From: a virus
Direction: 5' to 3' (one strand)
DNA length: 62,008 nucleotides
Virus record (IMG/VR): IMGVR_UViG_3300023184_000001
Span: 1 to 62,008 of that record
Shown here: positions 23,223-29,433 of the stretch, piece by piece
Position numbering within the stretch: the stretch's first letter is position 1
How the letters are laid out: each line of letters starts with the position of its first letter
Translations under genes and position numbers: made by a program
Notes under the pieces: generated by a model
The model's database searches: none
Seen by the model: only the letters and a program-made list of their open reading frames with translations
Told to the model about the DNA's origin: nothing

Positions 23223-23508
23223 AGAACAAATTTGGAAGTGCAACCAAACCATCAACTATGAAAATGGCGAAGTTGTAGACGGTGTTCACATTTGCGTTGC
23301 CCATCAAAACGTGGTGGACTTTGCACGTTCAATTGAGCGAGAGATTGGGTTTGACAGGGCTGAGCTTTGGATCAAGCGCATCAATGATGCTGTGCTTGCC
23401 GAGCGAGAAGCCTGCGCTAAAGTGTGTGAAGATGCCTCGGGAACAGGAAAAGTAATTAGCTGTATGAGCGCAGCCGCCGCCATTCGAGCAAGGGGAGAAA
23501 AATCATGA
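23209..23508 (+). CDS. Early protein with EREACAK module (99 aa)
   Basis: Starts behind AAAGGAG. Body 'TEEQIWKCNQTINYENGEV', then 'NDAVLAEREACAKVCED' and the end 'AAAAIRARGEKS'. Shares the C-terminal module of 21719-21976. Function unknown. Confidence 0.65.
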   Translation: MTLTEEQIWKCNQTINYENGEVVDGVHICVAHQNVVDFARSIEREIGFDRAELWIKRINDAVLAEREACAKVCEDASGTGKVISCMSAAAAIRARGEKS

Positions 23509-23852
23509 CTGATGATGACTACGACGCCTTGAGTCAAAGACATTTGGCATCAATTAAACGCGATATGCGGATAAGCCTTGAAGACGCAGCGGTTCGCGCT
23601 ACGCACAAAGTGATGGCTGAATTAGAGACAGAGCAAGACTGCGTAGGTTGGTTTGGCTACGACACAGGGTTGCGTCTTTGGTTTGAAACAAACAAAGGTG
23701 ACGATGGTGCTATCCCGCTGTACAAAAACTCACCACAGCGCCCGTGGGTAGGGCTGACGGATGAGGAACTGTTCGAGTTGAGCGCTTCGGGCTTGGCCTT
23801 GTGGGCCTTGTGGCGCGGCATCGAAGCCAAACTCAAGGAGCGCAACACATGA
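23505..23852 (+). CDS. Modular early protein with PWVGLTDEEL tail (115 aa)
   Basis: ATGA overlap with the preceding gene. N-terminal helical region, middle 'CVGWFGYDTGLRLWFE', 'AIPLYKNSPQ', then 'RPWVGLTDEELFELS' and 'RGIEAKLKERNT'. The last 13 residues match 21504-21722 almost exactly, and both genes end with a CAAGGAGCGCAACACATGA-like junction, so the junction DNA itself is duplicated. Confidence 0.65.
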   Translation: MTDDDYDALSQRHLASIKRDMRISLEDAAVRATHKVMAELETEQDCVGWFGYDTGLRLWFETNKGDDGAIPLYKNSPQRPWVGLTDEELFELSASGLALWALWRGIEAKLKERNT

Positions 23853-24028
23853 CCCAACCAAATAAACAGCACATACACGAACGCCTTGGCATGTCCGTGG
23901 AGGAGGCACTCAACCGTTTAATTTCGTTTGGGCAGCTTAACCACAAGTACAAGCAAGAACACGGCGAGAGCATTAACCCGCAGCACCTTGATGCTGTGCT
24001 TAACGCTACCAAGGAGAAGAACGCTTGA
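23849..24028 (+). CDS. Small early protein (59 aa)
   Basis: ATG 23849 overlaps the preceding TGA. 'IHERLGMSVEEALNRLISFGQLNHKY' forms helices. Acidic/basic, no motif recognised. Confidence 0.55.
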   Translation: MTQPNKQHIHERLGMSVEEALNRLISFGQLNHKYKQEHGESINPQHLDAVLNATKEKNA

Positions 24029-24234
24029 GATGCCCCATCTGCAATGCACAGACTGATGTAAAAGACTCACGAACACGAAAGGAAACCAACAGTGTTATCA
24101 GAAAACGTAAATGCTTCAATGACCACACCTTCCAAACGGAAGAAAAAGCCAATCAACTTCTACGACCCATTCCAAAGGGTAGACCCGAAACTGCTGGAGC
24201 AGATGTACCGAGCAGCACAAAAGGAAAAGCGTAA
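24025..24234 (+). CDS. NrdR-like zinc-ribbon protein, TTG start
   Basis: Starts at TTG 24025 overlapping TGA of the previous gene, behind AAGGAGAAG; 69 residues. The first 42 residues, 'MRCPICNAQTDVKDSRTR' then 'VIRKRKCFNDHTFQTEE', follow the zinc ribbon of NrdR (CPxC, then a third Cys; the fourth position is His). The ATP-cone domain is absent. NrdR represses ribonucleotide reductase genes; a stand-alone ribbon could be a DNA-binding regulator. The 3' half overlaps another credible frame (24092-24259), so the C terminus is uncertain. Confidence 0.6.
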   Translation: MRCPICNAQTDVKDSRTRKETNSVIRKRKCFNDHTFQTEEKANQLLRPIPKGRPETAGADVPSSTKGKA

Positions 24235-24259
24235 AGAGCTACCAGAGGCACTACTATGA
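24092..24259 (+). CDS. Overlapping small basic protein in another frame (possible)
   Basis: GTG 24092, preceded by AAGGAAA, opens a 55-residue frame ending in an ATGA overlap with the next gene. It reads '...TTPSKRKKKPINFYDPFQRVDPKLL' and 'AAQKEKRKELPEALL', a plausible basic protein. Its stop is perfectly coupled to 24256, which the zinc-ribbon frame is not. Either one or both frames may be used. Confidence 0.45.
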   Translation: MLSENVNASMTTPSKRKKKPINFYDPFQRVDPKLLEQMYRAAQKEKRKELPEALL

Positions 24260-24462
24260 CAACCGGAATTGAATTCTTAAAGCTACCAAAAAAACGCACG
24301 GGGCGAGGCCCCAACAAGAAGCCTACCTTGGTCAGTGTCAGCTTGCGTATTCCTCATGAGGTGCTGGACTATTTCACGACGCAGTACCCGTACACAAAGC
24401 AGGCGAAGATACGTGAAGCCCTTGTTGCGTTCGTCAAAAAAGAGAAAGGAAAAGACAAATGA
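24256..24462 (+). CDS. Ribbon-helix-helix DNA-binding protein (putative)
   Basis: The protein has 68 residues with a basic N-terminal arm ('PKKRTGRGPNKKP'), then 'TLVSVSLRIPHEVLDYF' (strand and first helix) and 'TKQAKIREALVAFVKKEK' (second helix). This is the strand-helix-helix pattern of Arc/CopG/BrnA-type dimers, which bind short palindromes. It is a candidate to bind the CTAACA-N-TGTTAG sites spread over this arm, one of which lies just downstream. Repressor role is inferred. Confidence 0.65.
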   Translation: MTTGIEFLKLPKKRTGRGPNKKPTLVSVSLRIPHEVLDYFTTQYPYTKQAKIREALVAFVKKEKGKDK

Positions 24463-24674
24463 GCGATCCAGTAAATCACCCCGACCACTACAAGGTGGGG
24501 GGCATCGAGACCATTGACTTCATTGAGGCTAAGCAACTGACGTACAACATTGGCAACGTGGTCAAGTACATCACTCGTGCCGACCACAAAGGCAATCAGT
24601 TGCAGGACTTGCAGAAGGCGCAGTGGTATCTGGCCCGAGAGATACAGCGCATCGAAAAGACCGCAGCAGCCTAA
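24459..24674 (+). CDS. DUF3310 protein (SaV-like)
   Basis: The 71-residue sequence 'VNHPDHYKVGGIETIDFIEAK', 'GNVVKYITRADHKG' and 'DLQKAQWYLAREI' is the classic DUF3310 pattern, small phage proteins sometimes called nucleotide kinase-like (SaV) though activity is not established for the short form. Last gene of the small-gene operon, followed by palindrome copy 11 and a terminator. Confidence 0.85.
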   Translation: MSDPVNHPDHYKVGGIETIDFIEAKQLTYNIGNVVKYITRADHKGNQLQDLQKAQWYLAREIQRIEKTAAA

Positions 24675-24684
24675 CATTGTTAGG
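24670..24684. promoter_or_regulatory. Palindrome copy 11
   Basis: CCTAACATTGTTAGG overlapping the stop codon of the DUF3310 gene (TAA at 24672-24674) and ten bases before a terminator stem. Confidence 0.65.
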
Positions 24685-24693
24685 GTAAACACC

Positions 24694-24716
24694 AACCCGT
24701 TTCGACGGGTTTTTTT
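24694..24716 (+). terminator. Intrinsic terminator ending the small-gene operon
   Basis: AACCCGT (24694-24700), loop TTCG, ACGGGTT (24705-24711), followed by T residues to 24716. A UUCG tetraloop makes the hairpin very stable. Confidence 0.9.
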
Positions 24717-24726
24717 ACGTCTGTGC

Positions 24727-24755
24727 TTGTACAAAGTCAAATGTTGTGGTACATT
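24727..24755 (+). promoter_or_regulatory. Early promoter for the replication genes
   Basis: TTGTAC (24727-24732), 17 bases, TACATT (24750-24755), with TTGTGG before the -10 as in the 13720 promoter. It reads into VRR-NUC and the split polymerase. Confidence 0.7.
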
Positions 24756-24782
24756 AGGCTCCATAAACGACTGGAGTGTTAG

Positions 24783-25079
24783 ATGGCAACAACCCCCGAG
24801 ACCAAGGTCAAGGCAAAGATCAAGGGCATCCTCAAAGCCCACAATGTTTACTACGCTATGCCAATAGGCACCGGCTACGGTAACTCAGGCGTCCCCGATT
24901 TCCTCTGCTGCGTTAACGGCCACTTCCTAGGCATCGAAGCCAAGGCAGGCAAAGGCACGACGACTGCACTGCAGGATAAGAACATCCAGCAGATCAAGGA
25001 TGCCGGGGGCACAGCAACGGTAGTCAACGAAGACACGCTTGCCTACCTAGAACAACTAATACAAATGATGAAAACATGA
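24783..25079 (+). CDS. VRR-NUC domain nuclease
   Basis: The 98-residue sequence has the single-domain VRR-NUC fold of phages: 'GYGNSGVPDFLCCVNGHFLGIEAKAG' contains the PD-(D/E)xK residues (Asp in PDF, Glu and Lys in EAK), and 'TALQDKNIQQIKDAGGTA' follows. Such enzymes are structure-specific or replication-associated nucleases related to FAN1. It overlaps the polymerase N-terminal gene by four bases, pointing to joint use in replication or repair. Confidence 0.9.
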   Translation: MATTPETKVKAKIKGILKAHNVYYAMPIGTGYGNSGVPDFLCCVNGHFLGIEAKAGKGTTTALQDKNIQQIKDAGGTATVVNEDTLAYLEQLIQMMKT

Positions 25080-26365
25080 AAATTCTCGCTTTGGATTTCG
25101 AATCCTATTACTCACAAGAGTTCAGCCTCACCAAGATGACCAATGAGGAGTACGTGCGCTCCTTTGATTTTGAGGTCATTGGTGTGTCGGTGCAGGTAGA
25201 TGACGGCGAGCCCGAGTGGTTTACCGGGGACATGATACAGACCGCTGTATTCCTGCGCAAGTTCGATTGGGAGAATAGCCTAGCCCTAGCTCACAATGCT
25301 GCGTTCGATGCGTCTATCCTTACGTGGATATTCGGTATCAAGCCGAAGGGCTGGTTGGACACGTTGTCGATGGGGCGTGCGCTGCACGGCACTGAGGTCG
25401 GTGGTAGCTTGGCTGTACTTGCAAAGCACTACGGGGTGGGCACTAAGGGCACTGAGGTAGTCACGGCGAAGGGGCTACGCCGTAAGGACTTTCCTAAGGA
25501 GCAGCTAGCAGAGTACGGCAAGTATTGCTGCAACGACACGGCCATAACCTATGCCCTGTTCCAAAAAATGGCCGAGAATTTCCCGCCGAGTGAGTTGCGA
25601 TTGATTGACCTGACCATACGCATGTTCTCGGAGCCCGTGCTGCAGTTGGACGAGGGGATTCTGACCGTGCACTTGGGTGAGGTTAGGCGCAAGAAGCAGG
25701 AGTTGCTGAGCAGGATGCTGATCGACAAGGATCAGTTGATGAGCAACAAACAGCTTGCGAAGGTGCTTGAGGGCTTTGGTGTGGTTGCGCCCATGAAGAT
25801 TAGCCCAGCTAACGGCAAACAGACCTACGCATTTTCTAAAACCGATGAGGAGTTTAAGGCGTTACTTGAGCATGACAACGTGACCGTGCAGGCCATCGTC
25901 GCTGCGCGGCTTGGGGTCAAGTCAACCATCGAGGAGACACGGACTGAGAGGTTTATTGGGATCGCCAAACGCGGTTCTATGCCAGTTCCCCTCCGCTACT
26001 ACGCTGCACACACAGGCCGATGGGGCGGTTGCTTAGTGGCCGACACTGAGGTAACGGTGTACAATACGGAAAACGAGGTAGAAGTTAAGCGCATCGTAGA
26101 TGTTTTGCTTGATGACCTAGTTTGGGACGGAGAAGAGTTTGTGCCCCACGAAGGTGTGGTGTTCAGCGGGTTCTCTGAAGTTATTAGCTGGGACGGTGTA
26201 ACAGGAACGGAAGATCATGTCGTATTCACAGACGCTGGGGAGATTAGCCTACGAAGCGCGATGCAGGGAGGCCACAAAATCGCGGTTGCGGGAAGCCCTA
26301 CCCAAAACAATGTGGACGCCGCTAGGAAGTCTGTACGTAACTACCAAGCAGAAAGTTTTGTGTGA
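25076..26365 (+). CDS. polA-N: DNA polymerase A, N-terminal half, fused to N-intein
   Basis: The protein has 429 residues. Residues 1-318 are extein: a 3'-5' exonuclease with Exo I 'LDFES', Exo II 'AHNAAFDASIL', Exo III 'YCCNDTAIT', then the start of the polymerase domain up to 'YYAAHTGRWGG'. At Cys319 an intein begins: block A 'CLVADTEVTVYN', block B 'TGTEDHVVFT' (Thr378, His381). The frame stops 111 residues into the intein. The product must be joined with 26965-27915 by protein trans-splicing to give a 608-residue PolA. Confidence 0.9.
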   Translation: MKILALDFESYYSQEFSLTKMTNEEYVRSFDFEVIGVSVQVDDGEPEWFTGDMIQTAVFLRKFDWENSLALAHNAAFDASILTWIFGIKPKGWLDTLSMGRALHGTEVGGSLAVLAKHYGVGTKGTEVVTAKGLRRKDFPKEQLAEYGKYCCNDTAITYALFQKMAENFPPSELRLIDLTIRMFSEPVLQLDEGILTVHLGEVRRKKQELLSRMLIDKDQLMSNKQLAKVLEGFGVVAPMKISPANGKQTYAFSKTDEEFKALLEHDNVTVQAIVAARLGVKSTIEETRTERFIGIAKRGSMPVPLRYYAAHTGRWGGCLVADTEVTVYNTENEVEVKRIVDVLLDDLVWDGEEFVPHEGVVFSGFSEVISWDGVTGTEDHVVFTDAGEISLRSAMQGGHKIAVAGSPTQNNVDAARKSVRNYQAESFV

Positions 26366-26984
26366 GTGTTGCTGCGGCAAGCAGTACGAGGTACGGGCGC
26401 GGGAGTTACTAGACGGCAAATCCATGAGTTGCCGTTCGTGTTCTTCCAAACTAAAAATGCTAAACCGCCCGATGGACGAACGAGTACGGATAGCCAAACT
26501 TGCGTCTGACGCGGCGCTCGCCGCTTTAACCACCAAGGCACATCCATACAGGGACAAATACGGAGTTGAGGAATATAGCGTAGTTAAAAGAACTATGGCA
26601 GGGGCCAAACAGCGGTGTTCCAACCCAAACTGTATAGGGTATTCGAACTACGGAGGTAGGGGTGTAGAGTTTAAGTTCCCCGCGCTAAAGCCCGCTATTG
26701 AATGGGTACTGGACAACTTAGGCGTAAGGCCAAGCCTGCTTCATTCCATAGATCGTATAGATAATAACCGAGGATACGAAGCGGGGAACTTACGGTGGGC
26801 TACTCGCGTGGAGCAAGCGCGAAATAAGCGAGTGTATAGGCGTACACAAAACGGCGAACGTATACGTGGGCTGAAAAAACAGCGCCCAGACCTTACCTAC
26901 GAGACCTTGCGGCTATGGATTACTCAAGGCGTCACTGATGATGAAATTTTAAACCGGAGGAAGTATGCTCGTACCAGTGTATGA
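26310..26984 (+). CDS. HNH endonuclease between the split-intein halves
   Basis: The frame is open from 26217. I take ATG 26310 (224 residues), because the part upstream only mirrors the intein frame; the ATG at 26217 has the better ribosome site, so the start is uncertain. The N terminus has cysteine pairs ('CECCCGKQYE' and 'CRSCSS'), likely a zinc finger. The nuclease core is 'LHSIDRIDNNRGYEAGNLRW' followed by 'VEQARNKR', the HNH form common in phages. It overlaps both polymerase genes and uses a third reading frame, so it is a free-standing homing endonuclease, not an intein domain. Confidence 0.8.
   Translation: MWTPLGSLYVTTKQKVLCECCCGKQYEVRARELLDGKSMSCRSCSSKLKMLNRPMDERVRIAKLASDAALAALTTKAHPYRDKYGVEEYSVVKRTMAGAKQRCSNPNCIGYSNYGGRGVEFKFPALKPAIEWVLDNLGVRPSLLHSIDRIDNNRGYEAGNLRWATRVEQARNKRVYRRTQNGERIRGLKKQRPDLTYETLRLWITQGVTDDEILNRRKYARTSV
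26956..26960 (+). promoter_or_regulatory. Strong ribosome site for the C-intein/PolA-C gene
   Basis: GGAGG four bases before ATG 26965. It lies in the end of the HNH gene and shows that the C-terminal polymerase half is translated independently. Confidence 0.85.
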
Positions 26985-27915
26985 CATTAAGAATTGTGGC
27001 CCGCGACACCGATTTTCTGCCAACGGAAAATTAGCGCATAACTCAGATAACGTAAACCTGCAGAACCTGCCACGCAAATCCCCGCTGAAGTATTCCATCA
27101 TTGCCCCCGATGGGTATGTTGTGTTGGACTCAGACTCATCCCAGATCGAAGCCCGTACGCTGGCATGGCTAGCTGGGCAGAATGACTTGGTTGAAGCATT
27201 CGATAAGGGCGAGGATGTGTACTGCATCATGGCGTCAGCCATCTACGGACGCCAGATTACCAAGGCTGACGAGCGTGAACGCTTTGTAGGTAAAACGACG
27301 ATTTTGGGTAGCGGCTACGCCATGGGTGCACCGAAGTTCAAGCTGCAACTGAAAAACTTTGGCGTTGACGTTGAGCTAGACGAGGCCAAGCGAATCATTG
27401 CTACCTACCGGGCTACCTACCCTAACATTGTTAGGCTGTGGGCAGAAGCTGGTGACATGCTCAGGGCCATGCTACGGAACGCACAAACAACACTGGGGCG
27501 TAACGGGCTGCTGGAAGTCGATGGAGCCAACGGCATCAAGCTACCCAATGGGCTATACCTGCGCTACCCAAACTTGCGCCTACGCGAGGACGAGAAGACA
27601 GGCAAGGTCGAAGTTGTGTACGACACCAAGAAGGGCAAAACAGTTATTCCCAACCGCATATACGGTGGTAAGGTGATAGAGAACGTGTGTCAGGCGCTAG
27701 CCCGCATCGTCATAGGTGAGCAGATGCTCATGGTGGCGAAGAAGTATCGGGTAGTCATGACCGTGCACGATGCGATTGCTGTCGTAGCCCCTAAAGCCGA
27801 GGCTGAAACAGCCAAGGAGTACGTTGAGTTGTGTATGCGACTCAGACCCAAATGGGCGCTGGAACTACCCCTCAACTGTGAATCTGGATATGGAGATAGC
27901 TATGGCGACTGCTAG
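26965..27915 (+). CDS. polA-C: C-intein fused to DNA polymerase A, C-terminal half
   Basis: The protein has 316 residues. Residues 1-26 are the C-intein: block F 'VPVYDIKNCGPRHRFS', block G 'ANGKLAHN' ending in the required His-Asn; the next residue, Ser27, is the +1 nucleophile. The extein continues 'SDNVNLQNLPR', motif A 'DSSQIEAR' (Asp57), motif B 'KTTILGSGYAMG', motif C 'VHDA' (Asp269; the usual Glu is Ala). N- and C-intein total 137 residues, the size of a complete mini-intein. Palindrome copy 12 lies in the gene. Confidence 0.9.
   Translation: MLVPVYDIKNCGPRHRFSANGKLAHNSDNVNLQNLPRKSPLKYSIIAPDGYVVLDSDSSQIEARTLAWLAGQNDLVEAFDKGEDVYCIMASAIYGRQITKADERERFVGKTTILGSGYAMGAPKFKLQLKNFGVDVELDEAKRIIATYRATYPNIVRLWAEAGDMLRAMLRNAQTTLGRNGLLEVDGANGIKLPNGLYLRYPNLRLREDEKTGKVEVVYDTKKGKTVIPNRIYGGKVIENVCQALARIVIGEQMLMVAKKYRVVMTVHDAIAVVAPKAEAETAKEYVELCMRLRPKWALELPLNCESGYGDSYGDC
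27421..27435. promoter_or_regulatory. Palindrome copy 12
   Basis: CCTAACATTGTTAGG in the polymerase C-terminal gene, encoding P-N-I-V-R. It is the last copy; none is seen further right. Confidence 0.5.
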
Positions 27916-28228
27916 AAGACCATTTCATGTACGGCAAATTGAATTTGACAGGTGGAATACAGAAAATCCAATGGTGTGGAAATACTTTGAGAAGTATTCA
28001 TTCGAAGCCGTACACCACGGCAGGGAAAAAATTAGCCATTGGTTAATCATCAACCGCATACGTTGGGAAGTCTATATAGTTACCACTGGCAAAGACTTTA
28101 AGATCAGCAACGACCTTATTGCTTTCTACGCTCGATTCTGGCGTAAAACATATCCACAGCACAAACACCTGTTCAACATCAAGCGCATGTCTGGTGAAAT
28201 TTGGGAGCAAGAATCCGATGAACCCTAA
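27902..28228 (+). CDS. Conserved phage protein after PolA, unknown
   Basis: ATG 27902 behind GGAG overlaps the polymerase end by 14 bases; 108 residues. 'FDRWNTENPMVWKYFEKYSFEAV', 'NRIRWEVYIVTTG' and 'FKISNDLIAFYARFW' form a pattern I know from many phage hypothetical proteins in replication clusters. No catalytic motif visible. Context suggests DNA metabolism. Confidence 0.75.
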   Translation: MATARRPFHVRQIEFDRWNTENPMVWKYFEKYSFEAVHHGREKISHWLIINRIRWEVYIVTTGKDFKISNDLIAFYARFWRKTYPQHKHLFNIKRMSGEIWEQESDEP

Positions 28229-28892
28229 ACCAATCGTCTGGTCATTCAGTTCGCTGAAGACCTTTCAGCAGTGCCCACGCAAGTACTACCACGCTAAGGT
28301 TGCCCCGGACGCTGTACGTGACCCGGACACAACGGCTACGCTGTACGGTAAGGCTGCACACACTGTAGCCGAGGACTACATCAGCAAGGGCACACCGGTA
28401 CCGCCGCAGTTTGAGTACATGCAAGAGGTGCTGGATATCCTTAAAGCAATCCCCGGCGAGAAGCTAGTCGAGGTGAAGCTGGGCCTAACCAAAGACTTGA
28501 AGGCGTGTGACTTCAGCGCACCTGATGTGTGGTGGCACGGCATTGCCGACTTGGTGGTTATCAATCGAACGACAGGGGTAGCCCACTCCGTGGACTACAA
28601 GACAAGTAAGAACGCAAGATACGCAGACAAAAAGCAGCTTGACCTTGTAGCCTGTGGCCTGTTTGCCAAGTTCCCGGAGATCAAGAAGGTCAAGTCTGCC
28701 TTGATTTTTGTAGTGTCCAAAGAGTTCGTCAAGGCTGAGCAGCTAGTTGAGTTCAAGGACACCTACATGGACAAGTCAGCAGTTGATGTTGCGCGTATTG
28801 AAGCAGCAATAAAGAGCGGGGTGTGGAACCCCGTTAGTGGGCCGCTGTGCAAATTCTGCGCGGTGAAAGACTGCGAGTACAACAGGAGCTAA
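28218..28892 (+). CDS. PD-(D/E)xK nuclease, Cas4/RecB-like
   Basis: ATG 28218 overlaps the previous gene by eleven bases; 224 residues. Motifs: 'LKTFQQCPRKYYH' at the N terminus, 'WHGIADLVVIN' with the first acidic residue, 'HSVDYKTSK' (D-x-K core), 'KQLDLVACGLF' helix, and C-terminal 'CKFCAVKDCEY'. The four cysteines (one N-terminal, three C-terminal) suit an iron-sulfur cluster as in Cas4 and AddB. Such enzymes process DNA ends in recombination. No CRISPR genes are near. Confidence 0.85.
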   Translation: MNPKPIVWSFSSLKTFQQCPRKYYHAKVAPDAVRDPDTTATLYGKAAHTVAEDYISKGTPVPPQFEYMQEVLDILKAIPGEKLVEVKLGLTKDLKACDFSAPDVWWHGIADLVVINRTTGVAHSVDYKTSKNARYADKKQLDLVACGLFAKFPEIKKVKSALIFVVSKEFVKAEQLVEFKDTYMDKSAVDVARIEAAIKSGVWNPVSGPLCKFCAVKDCEYNRS

Positions 28893-28894
28893 AC

Positions 28895-29152
28895 ATGAAT
28901 CAGATGACCAACCAAGAAACTGATACCGCTCTCATCCTTGAGGGTGAGCTAAAGCGCCGAGTGAAAGAAGTTGTCGAACGTGTAGTAGTGAACATGGTGG
29001 GTAAGATCATCCACGAGGAACTGAACAAGTACAAATCTGAAATGATGCTAGAGGTTGCCTTAACAGTCGGTAAGATGCTGCGGGTGGTTGAGCAGGAGGG
29101 CCGCAAGCCGCTATGGGAAAATGATGCAGTATCAGCAATCACAAAGGACTAA
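28895..29152 (+). CDS. Small helical protein (85 aa)
   Basis: ATG 28895 behind AGGAG. Helical throughout, with 'LKRRVKEVVERVVVNMVGKIIHEELN' and 'LEVALTVGKMLRVVEQEGR'. Similar small helical genes occur between nuclease and helicase genes of phages. Function unknown. Confidence 0.65.
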   Translation: MNQMTNQETDTALILEGELKRRVKEVVERVVVNMVGKIIHEELNKYKSEMMLEVALTVGKMLRVVEQEGRKPLWENDAVSAITKD

Positions 29153-29154
29153 TC

Positions 29155-29433
29155 ATGCCTTACGTAAACAAACCCCGCCCGTACAAAAAAGAGTACGCCC
29201 AGCAAGTTGAGCGAGGCGAAGCCCCTACCCGTGCGGTGCGACAGAAAGCCCGTGACGAGATGGATGCTAAGGGTATCGACCGTACCGGCAAAGACATTGA
29301 CCACTCAACCCCCCTGAGCAAAGGCGGCACCAATGCACCGAGCAACTTGAAGCTCAAGTCGCCGAGTGCCAACCGTTCTTTTACCCGCAACTCCGACCAC
29401 ACAGTCAAGGTCAACAAACCAAAGAAAAAATGA
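29155..29433 (+). CDS. Small HNH-like basic protein
   Basis: The protein has 92 residues. Basic helical N terminus ('RPYKKEYAQQVERGE'), then 'GKDIDHSTPLSKGGTNAPSN' and 'KLKSPSANRSF'. The D-H...L-S-x-G-G-x-N-x-x-x-N spacing is that of HNH nucleases (DH, N, and N/H), but the protein is short and the third ligand is unclear. It may be an active nuclease or a DNA-binding relic. Overlaps the helicase start by four bases. Confidence 0.65.
   Translation: MPYVNKPRPYKKEYAQQVERGEAPTRAVRQKARDEMDAKGIDRTGKDIDHSTPLSKGGTNAPSNLKLKSPSANRSFTRNSDHTVKVNKPKKK

Noticed and set aside
25076-27915. PolA as a pseudogene broken by frameshifts
   Set aside because: All exonuclease, polymerase and splice-junction residues are present, intein halves are complete, and the downstream half has its own strong ribosome site.
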